Positions 1-5,782 of a DNA stretch of 5,782 nt are shown piece after piece (position 1 is the first letter of the stretch; each line of letters opens with the position of its first letter). A program made the translations under genes and the position numbers. The stretch is from an uncultured Agathobaculum sp. (GTDB taxonomy: Bacteria; Bacillota; Clostridia; Oscillospirales; Butyricicoccaceae): positions 1 to 5,782 of the forward strand of contig CALWEB010000096.1 of the NCBI GenBank assembly GCA_944376955.1, read 5' to 3'. The notes beneath the pieces were generated by a model. That model was not told where the DNA came from. It ran no database searches and worked only from the letters and a program-made list of their open reading frames with translations.

Positions 1-546
1 GTAACCGGCGCATACGGCCGTTTGGAAGCAATCAACTCCGGCTCGTTTGCCGAGCTGGACGAGTCCACCATCCGCGAGGTGGAGCGCGTCTGCCGCGAAA
101 AGGGCATCCGCGACCTGCACATCGAAAGCCACTGGATTTTCCGCAAAACGCTACCCGCGCTGCGCGCGCGGTTTGAAGCGCTGGGTGTCCAGCTGCATGT
201 CAAAATCGGCGTGGAGACCTTTGACGCGGACTACCGCGAGCGGGTGCTGGACAAGGGCATTGACGAAACCGACCCCGCGAACATCGCCGCAGACTTTGAC
301 GACTGCTGTCTGCTGTTCGGCCTTGCTGGACAGACAGCGGAGGGGATGCGGCACGACATTGAGACCGGCCTTGCACATTTTGACCGCGTCTGCGTCAACA
401 TCATGGTTCCGAACACCACACCTGTCCGGCCGGACGCCGCCGCGCGCGCGGCCTTTGTACGCGACGTGTATCCGCTCTACCGGGACAACCCGCGTGTGGA
501 TATTCTGTTGGAAAATACAGATTTTGGCGTAGGAGAAGTAAAATGA
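1..546 (+). CDS. Radical-SAM enzyme, C-terminal part (possible queuine lyase, QueL-like)
   Basis: The frame is open from the left edge, so the start and the N-terminal CxxxCxxC iron-sulfur motif lie outside the window; 181 residues remain. The sequence looks like the second half of a radical-SAM TIM barrel: a strand reading LHIESHW, then VKIGVETFDADYRERVLDKGI, which resembles the GxETxxxxxR...KG pattern after the SAM site in many family members, then LLFGLAGQT and a late strand VCVNIMVPNTTP. Its stop overlaps the start of a YhhQ-type queuosine-precursor transporter (ATGA), so the two are translationally coupled. Known: gut clostridia such as Clostridioides difficile use a radical-SAM queuine lyase to turn queuine into preQ1, alongside transporters of the pathway. 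Inference: this is a QueL-like salvage enzyme. Another radical-SAM activity is possible because the diagnostic N-terminus is missing. The radical-SAM call is fairly firm; the substrate is not. Confidence 0.72.
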   Translation, partial: VTGAYGRLEAINSGSFAELDESTIREVERVCREKGIRDLHIESHWIFRKTLPALRARFEALGVQLHVKIGVETFDADYRERVLDKGIDETDPANIAADFDDCCLLFGLAGQTAEGMRHDIETGLAHFDRVCVNIMVPNTTPVRPDAAARAAFVRDVYPLYRDNPRVDILLENTDFGVGEVK

Positions 547-1265
547 CAAACGAATTATTGCTGATTGGAACGTTGGTCGTGCTGTACGGCGCGGTACTGC
601 TGTGGTTTTACCTGTTCGGTACCGGCGGGCTGATGGCGTTCACCGTGTTTGCAACCATTGCGGCGAACATTGAGGTGCTCATCCTGATCGATGCGTACGG
701 CATGGAGATGACGCTGGGCAACATCCTGTTTGCGACCACCTTCTTGGTGACCGATATCTTGAGTGAGATCGCAGGCAAAAAAGCCGCGCAGCGCGCGGTC
801 TGGACAGGTATCGCGGCAAATGTATTGTTTATTCTGGTGTCACAGTCGTGGCTGATGTACATCCCGTCGGTCAATGACTGGGCGGTGCCTTCGATGAAAG
901 CGATCTTTTCCAACACCCCGCGCATGATGCTGTCCTCGCTGGCGGTGTATGCGGTGGCGCAGGTGTTCGACGTCTGGCTGTACCACAAATGGTGGGAGAT
1001 CACCGAAAAGAAAACAGGCGACCACCGCGCCTTCCTCTGGCTGCGCAACAACGGCTCGACGCTGGTTTCGCAGATGGTCAACACCGTGCTGTTCACTGCG
1101 CTCGCGTTCTGGGGCACTTACGACATCCCGACGCTCATTTCGGTTGCACTGTCGAGCTATGTGATTTTTATTTTCACGTCGCTGCTCGATACACCGGTTG
1201 TGTATGCCGCGCGCCGGCTGCATGATAAAAAGGCAGGACACACCGCGGATGCGGATGTAGCCTGA
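543..1265 (+). CDS. yhhQ: Queuosine precursor transporter, YhhQ/VUT family
   Basis: A 240-residue integral membrane protein of the YhhQ (DUF165, COG1738) family, which imports preQ0/preQ1 or, in some bacteria, queuine for the tRNA modification queuosine. About six to seven hydrophobic segments are visible, roughly at residues 4-24, 30-50, 56-73, 85-106, 128-147, 174-191 and 197-221. Family landmarks are TDILSEIAGKKAA (70-82), WLRNNGSTLVSQ (166-177) and LLDTPVVYAAR (215-224). The tail is short, charged and hydrophilic. ATG 543 is supported by AGGAG at 531-535 with a 7-nt spacer and overlaps the stop of the radical-SAM gene. Oddity: the segment QMVNT has Asn180 where E. coli YhhQ has Asp (SDT). 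Family assignment is secure; whether the cargo is preQ1, preQ0 or queuine cannot be read from the sequence. Confidence 0.93.
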   Translation: MTNELLLIGTLVVLYGAVLLWFYLFGTGGLMAFTVFATIAANIEVLILIDAYGMEMTLGNILFATTFLVTDILSEIAGKKAAQRAVWTGIAANVLFILVSQSWLMYIPSVNDWAVPSMKAIFSNTPRMMLSSLAVYAVAQVFDVWLYHKWWEITEKKTGDHRAFLWLRNNGSTLVSQMVNTVLFTALAFWGTYDIPTLISVALSSYVIFIFTSLLDTPVVYAARRLHDKKAGHTADADVA

Positions 1266-1275
1266 AAATAAATGC

Positions 1276-1309
1276 AAAAAAGGAGAAGCCGATGCGCTTC
1301 TCCTTTTTT
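1276..1309. terminator. Bidirectional intrinsic terminator between convergent genes
   Basis: A perfect 14-bp stem (1276-1289 with 1296-1309) encloses a 6-nt loop. The stem is GC-containing next to the loop and ends in six A on one side and six T on the other, so each strand reads a hairpin followed by a U-tract. It lies 10 nt after the transporter stop and 6 nt after the end of the opposing small gene, so it can end both transcripts. Confidence 0.93.
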
Positions 1310-1315
1310 GTGCCG

Positions 1316-1498
1316 TCAGCCCAGCATGTGGCCGACGCCGTTGGCCGCCTTGTGCATGGCATGTTCGGCCTTGTTCGCCGCGTGCTGCGCGCTGCGCCGC
1401 ACCGAGGGGTTCATCATTGCGCCCGCCGCCATCATGGAAACGACCGCGCCTGCGACCGCTCCGGTCGCAATGCCTGAAATGAAGGGAGATTCCCGCAT
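1316..1498 (-). CDS. Small predicted single-pass membrane protein, YtxH-like in style
   Basis: Sixty residues starting MRESPF. Residues 7-29 form one hydrophobic segment rich in Gly and Ala with small residues spaced every four (G9, G13, G17), as in glycine-zipper helices that pack in membranes. After N30-P31 comes a basic, Ala- and His-rich stretch (VRRSAQHAANKAEHAMHK) that should form an amphipathic helix, ending NGVGHMLG. The plan of short helix, NP turn and soluble Ala-rich helix recalls YtxH-type small proteins, but I do not recognise the exact family and assign no function. Start: ATG 1498 is preceded by AAAGGCGG (1516-1509). An upstream in-frame ATG at 1546 would add 16 residues, but it has no good ribosome site and overlaps a possible -10 box (TATGAT, 1547-1542), whose -35 is weak. 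The gene ends at the shared terminator and appears monocistronic. Confidence 0.68.
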   Translation of the reverse strand: MRESPFISGIATGAVAGAVVSMMAAGAMMNPSVRRSAQHAANKAEHAMHKAANGVGHMLG

Positions 1499-1633
1499 GG
1501 TTTGTCCGCCGCCTTTCAAAAAAATGTGTTTGGTGCCGCCGATCATAGTATGTCCGCTTTACGGCAATCCTTACGTTATGCGGCGGCAACAAAATTTGCA
1601 TAAAAAAACAAAATTGTTTTGTGGCATCGTCTG

Positions 1634-1662
1634 TTTACAAAACCCGATTCATACGATATAAT
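1634..1662 (+). promoter_or_regulatory. Housekeeping (SigA-type) promoter of the pyrimidine operon
   Basis: TTTACA at 1634-1639 and a perfect TATAAT at 1657-1662 are separated by 17 nt. An AT-rich stretch (about 1590-1622) lies just upstream and could act as an UP element; it includes a small inverted repeat (1608-1613 with 1617-1622). Transcription should start near 1669-1671, giving a leader of about 160 nt before pyrR. The rest of the gap between the small gene and this promoter (1499-1607) shows nothing more than the upstream signals of the small gene. Confidence 0.9.
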
Positions 1663-1676
1663 AAATGAAACAATCC

Positions 1677-1709
1677 GCCTTTAAGGCGCGGCCCGTGAGC
1701 CGCCAAGGC
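1677..1709 (+). promoter_or_regulatory. PyrR-binding loop (anti-antiterminator) in the pyr leader RNA
   Basis: The upper stem 1688-1692/1699-1703 closes the hexaloop CCGTGA (1693-1698), an exact match to the CNGNGA loop of the known PyrR site (consensus ARUC-CNGNGA-GGYU). The stem beside the loop is CGGC/GCCG, so the usual U-G pair is replaced by G-C: the sequence differs but the pairing is kept. A lower stem GCCTT/AAGGC (1677-1681/1705-1709) is separated by a purine-rich internal loop on the 5' side, as in known sites. PyrR bound to UMP should stabilise this fold, which blocks the overlapping antiterminator and lets the terminator form. Confidence 0.88.
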
Positions 1710-1783
1710 AGAAAACAGTGCATACGCCGTCAGCCGGGGAATGGGGGACAGGTGTAATTTGCGGTACGGCTTTCTGCTTTTGG
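1703..1783 (+). promoter_or_regulatory. Antiterminator pairing of the pyr attenuator
   Basis: GCAGAAA (1708-1714) is perfectly complementary to TTTCTGC (1771-1777), extended outward by CCAAG (1703-1707) against bases 1778-1783 with one U bulge, and inward by GCCGT (1726-1730) against ACGGC (1766-1770). The pairing uses the whole 5' arm of the terminator and also bases 1703-1709 of the PyrR hairpin, so the three structures exclude each other in the expected way. Confidence 0.8.
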
Positions 1784-1802
1784 TGCAGGAGGCTGTTTTT
1801 TT
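1766..1802 (+). terminator. Intrinsic terminator of the pyr attenuator
   Basis: Bases 1766-1777 pair with 1785-1796 over 12 bp (including three G-U pairs) around a 7-nt loop, followed by a run of seven T (1796-1802). It lies 15 nt before the pyrR ribosome site. When pyrimidine nucleotides are plentiful PyrR should favour this hairpin, and the operon is not transcribed. Confidence 0.9.
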
Positions 1803-1817
1803 GTAAATTTTTTCGAT

Positions 1818-1823
1818 GGGAGG
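1818..1823 (+). promoter_or_regulatory. Ribosome binding site that sets the pyrR start
   Basis: GGGAGG sits 7 nt before ATG 1831. It overlaps the earlier in-frame ATG at 1816, which would otherwise add five residues (MGGGR), so 1831 is the start. Confidence 0.85.
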
Positions 1824-1830
1824 TGGCAGG

Positions 1831-2364
1831 ATGGCCGAACAAAAGGCCGTAATCATGGATGCGGACGGTGTGCGCCGCGCGCTGACCCGTATTGCATTTG
1901 AAATCATCGAAAAAAACAAGGGTGCGGAGAACCTGCTGCTGGCCGGGGTGAAAACACGCGGGGTGTTCCTTGCCCGGCGCATTGCAGAAAAGCTGGGTGA
2001 GGTCGAAGGGCGCACGCCGCCGGTGGTCGAGCTGGACGTGACCCCGTGGCGGGACGACAAACCCCGCGCCGAAGCGCCCAAGCAGCCGCCCGACCCGCGC
2101 ATTGAAGGCGCAACGGTGGTGCTGGTGGATGACGTGCTGTATACCGGGCGCACGGTACGCGCGGCGATCGAAGCGGTGTCCCATCAGGGGCGCGCGGGAC
2201 GCATCCAGCTTGCCGTGCTGGTGGACCGCGGCCACCGCGAAGTGCCCATCCGGCCGGACTATATCGGCAAAAACCTGCCCACCGCGCGGGATGAGCGCGT
2301 CTGTGTGCGACTGACCGAGGTGGACGGTGCGGACAACGTTGTTATTTTAAGCAGTGAAGCATAG
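1831..2364 (+). CDS. pyrR: PyrR: pyrimidine operon attenuation regulator / uracil phosphoribosyltransferase
   Basis: A 177-residue cytosolic protein, close to the 181 of Bacillus subtilis PyrR. It binds the pyr leader RNA in the presence of UMP/UTP, and many homologues also convert uracil plus PRPP to UMP. Visible features in order: the N-terminal helix RRALTRIAFEIIEKNKG (15-31), the loop GVKTRG (39-44), DVTPWRDD (69-76, DITLYRDD in B. subtilis), the PRPP-binding motif VVLVDDVLYTGRT (96-108) with paired Asp100-Asp101, and the highly conserved stretch IQLAVLVDRGHREVPIRPDYIGKNLPT (125-151). No key residue is missing. It is the first gene after its own attenuator, so it is autoregulated with the rest of the operon. 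pyrF follows after 36 nt. Confidence 0.97.
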   Translation: MAEQKAVIMDADGVRRALTRIAFEIIEKNKGAENLLLAGVKTRGVFLARRIAEKLGEVEGRTPPVVELDVTPWRDDKPRAEAPKQPPDPRIEGATVVLVDDVLYTGRTVRAAIEAVSHQGRAGRIQLAVLVDRGHREVPIRPDYIGKNLPTARDERVCVRLTEVDGADNVVILSSEA

Positions 2365-2400
2365 GGATAGTCGAGTATCGCTGAGAAAGGAAGAATATCT

Positions 2401-3318
2401 ATGTCGATCCAAACACTGGTAGAAAAGATTAAGGAAAAGGGCAACCCGACGGTTGCGGGCCTGGACGCGCGGCTGGAGTACATCCCGCAGCACATTTCCG
2501 GACGCAACATGATGCTGCACGGCGAAACGCTGCGCGCAGCGGCCGAGAGCGTAGTCGCGTTCAACTGCGGCCTGATCGACGCGCTGTGCGATATCGTGCC
2601 CGCGGTCAAGCCACAGGCGGCGTATTACGAGCTGCTGGGCTCGTATGGCGCAATGGCGCTCAAGGAGACCATCGACTACGCGCACGCCAAGGGCATGTAT
2701 GTCATCGGGGACATCAAGCGCAACGACATCGGCGCTACCGCGACGGCTTATGCTGAGGCCTATCTGGGCAAAACCCGTGTGGGCGACACCGAGATTGCAC
2801 CCTATGGCTGCGATAGCGTGACCGTCAACGGCTATCTGGGCACGGACGGTGTCGAGCCGTTTTTGAAGGAGTGCCGCACGCGCGACAAGAGCCTGTTTAT
2901 GCTGGTCAAGACCTCCAACCCGTCCTCGGGTGAGCTGCAGAATCGCGACATGGAAGGCAAACCGCTGTATGCGCGCATGGCGGAGATGGTTGCCAAGTGG
3001 GGCGAGGGCTTGGATACGCCCTGCGGTTATAATCAGATCGGTGCAGTCGTCGGCGCAACCTATCCGGAGGAGCAGAAGATCGTGCGTGAGCTGCTGCCGA
3101 AGAGCTACTTCCTCGTGCCGGGCTACGGCGCGCAGGGCGCGACCGCCAAGGATATCGCCAACGCTTTCAACGACGACGGTCTCGGCGCGATCGTCAATTC
3201 CTCGCGCGGCATCATGTGTGCATGGAAGAAAACCGGCAACAACGGCGAGGATTATAAGGAAGCCGCGCGTGCGGAAGCCATCCGGATGCGGGATGAGATC
3301 GTCGCGGCAATCAAGTGA
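2401..3318 (+). CDS. pyrF: Orotidine 5'-phosphate decarboxylase, long (subfamily 2) type
   Basis: Catalyses OMP to UMP plus CO2, the last step of de novo UMP synthesis, in the cytosol. The protein has 305 residues, the long form found in clostridia, mycobacteria and relatives rather than the ~240-residue form of E. coli and B. subtilis. Motifs: VAGLDARLEYIP (18-29, substrate Asp22), VKPQAAYYELLG (69-80, Lys70), the catalytic GDIKRNDIGATA with the DxKxxD tetrad residues Asp104, Lys106 and Asp109, LVKTSNPSSGE, then the phosphate-binding end FLVPGYGAQGA and NSSRG. ATG 2401 is supported by AAGGAAG (2387-2393) 7 nt upstream. It is 36 nt after pyrR with no promoter or terminator seen between them, so it is read on the same transcript. 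An unusual 247-nt hairpin-rich gap separates it from carA. Confidence 0.97.
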   Translation: MSIQTLVEKIKEKGNPTVAGLDARLEYIPQHISGRNMMLHGETLRAAAESVVAFNCGLIDALCDIVPAVKPQAAYYELLGSYGAMALKETIDYAHAKGMYVIGDIKRNDIGATATAYAEAYLGKTRVGDTEIAPYGCDSVTVNGYLGTDGVEPFLKECRTRDKSLFMLVKTSNPSSGELQNRDMEGKPLYARMAEMVAKWGEGLDTPCGYNQIGAVVGATYPEEQKIVRELLPKSYFLVPGYGAQGATAKDIANAFNDDGLGAIVNSSRGIMCAWKKTGNNGEDYKEAARAEAIRMRDEIVAAIK

Positions 3319-3356
3319 TTTATAGGGGATATCCAATTACCCCCAGCGGGATAATT

Positions 3357-3372
3357 CGCGCCGTTAGGCGCG
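3357..3372. repeat. Hairpin A in pyrF-carA gap
   Basis: Perfect 6-bp GC-only stem CGCGCC/GGCGCG with the tetraloop GTTA. Confidence 0.75.
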
Positions 3373-3381
3373 TATCAAATA

Positions 3382-3406
3382 GAAAATGGCGCAAACCGCC
3401 ATTTTC
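3382..3406. repeat. Hairpin B in pyrF-carA gap
   Basis: Perfect 10-bp stem GAAAATGGCG/CGCCATTTTC with the 5-nt loop CAAAC. No T-run follows, so it is not a canonical terminator. Confidence 0.85.
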
Positions 3407-3407
3407 A

Positions 3408-3438
3408 TAAAAATCCGCGACATGCGCGTGGATTTTTA
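3408..3438. repeat. Hairpin C in pyrF-carA gap, terminator-like
   Basis: A perfect outer stem TAAAAATCC/GGATTTTTA (3408-3416 with 3430-3438) is topped, after a 2-nt bulge, by GCG/CGC (3417-3419 with 3425-3427). A GC-rich top with an A-tract before it and five T closing it resembles an intrinsic terminator whose A and U tracts pair. Partial termination or pausing is possible here. Confidence 0.75.
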
Positions 3439-3450
3439 TACAAGGACGTA

Positions 3451-3477
3451 GCAAAGTTTCGCATGTCAGAACTTTGC
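3451..3477. repeat. Hairpin D in pyrF-carA gap
   Basis: Perfect 8-bp stem GCAAAGTT/AACTTTGC with an 11-nt loop (3459-3469). Eight of the loop bases, CGCATGTC, are the reverse complement of the apical part of hairpin C. Confidence 0.8.
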
Positions 3478-3485
3478 GAAGATAT

Positions 3486-3516
3486 GGACGCATCCGTGCT
3501 GCGGCGCGGTGCGTCC
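3486..3516. repeat. Hairpin E in pyrF-carA gap
   Basis: The stem GGACGCA/TGCGTCC (7 bp) continues, after one bulged T (3493), as CCGTGC/GCGCGG (6 bp with one G-U) around the tetraloop TGCG: 13 pairs in all and very GC-rich. Confidence 0.82.
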
Positions 3517-3518
3517 CC

Positions 3519-3544
3519 TCGATCGGAAGCGTGGTTCCGATCGA
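3519..3544. repeat. Hairpin F just upstream of the carA ribosome site
   Basis: Perfect 10-bp stem TCGATCGGAA/TTCCGATCGA with the 6-nt loop GCGTGG, ending 6 nt before the carA ribosome site. It is not followed by a T-run. It leaves the ribosome site exposed, so a stabilising or spacing role in the mRNA fits better than direct occlusion. Confidence 0.85.
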
Positions 3545-3550
3545 AGTAAT

Positions 3551-3556
3551 AAGGAG
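3551..3556 (+). promoter_or_regulatory. Ribosome binding site selecting a TTG start for carA
   Basis: AAGGAG lies 9 nt before TTG 3566. No ATG or GTG lies at a usable distance downstream of it. The only earlier in-frame start (GTG 3509) lies inside hairpin E and would add 19 residues (RKRGSDRSNKE-like) with no counterpart in the family. Confidence 0.85.
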
Positions 3557-3565
3557 TGTGGGAAT

Positions 3566-4659
<1,094 letters not shown>

Positions 4660-4660
<1 letters not shown>

Positions 4661-5782
4661 TGCCGCTGCGCAAGGATATTCATAAGGTAATGGTACTGGG
4701 CTCCGGCCCGATCGTCATCGGCCAGGCGGCCGAGTTCGACTACGCGGGCACACAGGCCTGCCGCGCACTGCGCGAGGAAGGGCTGGAGGTCGTGCTTGTC
4801 AACTCCAACCCCGCCACCATCATGACCGACAAGGCCATGGCCGATAAGGTCTATATTGAGCCGCTGACCGTGGAAGCGGTGCAGGAGATCATCAAGAAGG
4901 AACGCCCGGATTCGCTGCTGCCCAACCTCGGCGGCCAGACTGGCCTGAACCTCGCCATGGAGCTGTGCGAGAGCGGCTTCCTTGAGAAAATGGGTGTCAA
5001 GCTGCTTGGTGCAAACCCGGAGACCATCGCCAAGGCGGAGGACCGCCAGATGTTCAAGGACACGATGGAAAAGATCGGTGAGCCGTGCATCGCGTCCAAG
5101 GTGGTGCATTCAGTCGAGGATGCGGTCGAGTTTACCCGGGAAATCGGCTTGCCGGTTATTATCCGTCCGGCGTACACCCTTGGCGGCACGGGCGGCGGCA
5201 TTGCCTATACTTGGGATCAGCTGCGTGAGATCGCCGCAACCGGCATCATGTATTCCCGCGTTGATGAGATTCTGGTCGAAAAGTGTATCGCCGGCTGGAA
5301 GGAAATCGAATACGAGGTCATGCGCGACCATAAGGGCAACGCGATCACGATCTGTAACATGGAAAACGTTGACCCGGTCGGCGTACACACCGGCGACTCG
5401 GTTGTTGTCGCGCCCAGCCAGACGCTGTGCGACAAGGAGTACCAGATGCTGCGCACCTCGGCGCTCAACATCATCACCGAGCTGGGTATCGAGGGTGGCT
5501 GTAACGTGCAGTATGCGCTCAACCCGGATTCGTTCGAGTATGCGGTTATCGAGGTAAACCCCCGTGTGTCGCGTTCGTCCGCGCTGGCGTCCAAGGCGAC
5601 CGGTTACCCGATTGCCAAGGTGACCGCCAAGATCGCGGTGGGCTACGGTCTGGACGAGATCGAAAACGCCGTCACCAAAAAGACCAAGGCCTGCTTCGAG
5701 CCGACGCTCGACTACTGCGTGGTCAAGTTCCCGCGCTGGCCGTTTGACAAGTTCGTTTATGCGGACAATACGCTCGGCACCC
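4660..5782 (+). CDS. carB: Carbamoyl-phosphate synthase, large subunit (5' part, runs off the window)
   Basis: ATP-grasp subunit that makes carbamoyl phosphate from bicarbonate, ammonia and two ATP; it pairs with CarA. Only the first 374 residues of a protein usually near 1,070 are present, covering most of the carboxyphosphate (first ATP) half. Visible landmarks: the pre-ATP-grasp motif LGSGPIVIGQAAEFDYAG (13-30), NSNPATIMTD (48-57), GGQTGLN (91-97), Arg129, IIRPAYTLGGTGGG (167-180, Arg169), GWKEIEYEV (Glu215), HTGDS (His243) and, one residue earlier than in E. coli, Gln284, Glu298 and Asn300. All recognised ATP/metal ligands are conserved. The ATG at 4660 shares one base with the carA stop and is preceded by AAAGGGAGG (4642-4650), a strong ribosome site. 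Truncation is due to the window edge. Confidence 0.98.

Larger units (their letters stand above)
3357..3516 (+). other. Hairpin-rich intergenic element between pyrF and carA (candidate structured RNA or palindromic repeat)
   Basis: Five inverted repeats follow one another: 3357-3372, 3382-3406, 3408-3438, 3451-3477 and 3486-3516. A sixth hairpin lies at 3519-3544 before the carA ribosome site. Nearly every base from 3382 on falls in a hairpin or a short linker. The apical part of the third hairpin (3419-3426) is perfectly complementary to the loop of the fourth (3460-3467). No open frame with a ribosome site, no PyrR loop (CNGNGA closed by a stem) and no convincing promoter is present. The first part of the gap (3319-3356) holds nothing I recognise. 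The orientation is given as + because it is transcribed with the operon; as DNA it could be read either way. I do not recognise a named RNA family. A dispersed REP- or MITE-like element is the main alternative to a functional leader. Confidence 0.6.

Noticed and set aside
1499..1546. Upstream ATG 1546 for the small minus-strand protein
   Set aside because: No good ribosome site precedes it and it overlaps a possible -10 box; kept only as an alternative start.
840..1601. Long open frame on the minus strand (253 codons) across the transporter 3' end and the small gene
   Set aside because: It lies antisense to a well-supported transporter, crosses the bidirectional terminator, is Arg/His-rich and has no recognisable motif; such frames are expected in GC-rich DNA.
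2347..3336. Minus-strand open frame of 329 codons opposite pyrF
   Set aside because: It mirrors pyrF codon structure, with no family motif and no ribosome site; an antisense shadow.
3327..3355. Possible promoter for carAB with GATAAT at 3350-3355
   Set aside because: No -35-like sequence sits at 16-18 nt upstream (GGATAT region only), so there is not enough support.
3409..3426. A second PyrR-binding loop before carA (bases 3415-3420 read CCGCGA, matching CNGNGA)
   Set aside because: The flanks do not form the required four-pair stem closing that loop; these bases belong instead to the ascending arm of hairpin C.
3509..3565. Upstream GTG start extending CarA by 19 residues
   Set aside because: It lies inside hairpin E, lacks a ribosome site, and adds a basic tail absent from the family; TTG 3566 has a good site.

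Overview
The window looks like chromosomal DNA from a GC-rich, Gram-positive gut-type clostridium; Oscillospiraceae or Butyricicoccaceae is a guess. The evidence is strong AGGAGG-type ribosome sites, a PyrR-controlled pyrimidine operon with a Bacillota-style attenuator, a TTG start on carA, and a radical-SAM gene beside a queuosine-precursor transporter. The lineage is inferred from gene content and style only. I see no phage, transposase, tRNA, rRNA or CRISPR.

Layout. Bases 1-1265 (+) hold two translationally coupled genes: the 3' part of a radical-SAM enzyme, possibly a queuine lyase (QueL-like), and a complete YhhQ-family queuosine-precursor transporter. They end at a perfect 14-bp hairpin (1276-1309) that can serve as a terminator in both directions. 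Convergent to them (-) is a 60-residue gene for a predicted single-pass membrane protein. Bases 1499-1830 hold the control region of the pyrimidine operon: a near-consensus housekeeping promoter, a PyrR-binding RNA hairpin, an antiterminator and an intrinsic terminator.

Bases 1831-5782 (+) are the operon pyrR - pyrF - carA - carB (carB runs off the right edge). CarAB makes carbamoyl phosphate for the first steps of UMP synthesis, PyrF does the last step, and PyrR closes the loop by sensing UMP/UTP and PRPP and promoting termination in the leader.

The least ordinary part is the 247-nt gap between pyrF and carA. It holds six consecutive inverted repeats, most of them perfect, and the apical parts of the third and fourth share an 8-nt perfect complement that could form a loop-loop or long-range contact. 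It carries no PyrR motif and no convincing promoter. It is either a structured RNA element controlling carAB, an mRNA processing/stability region, or a dispersed palindromic repeat inserted in the operon.
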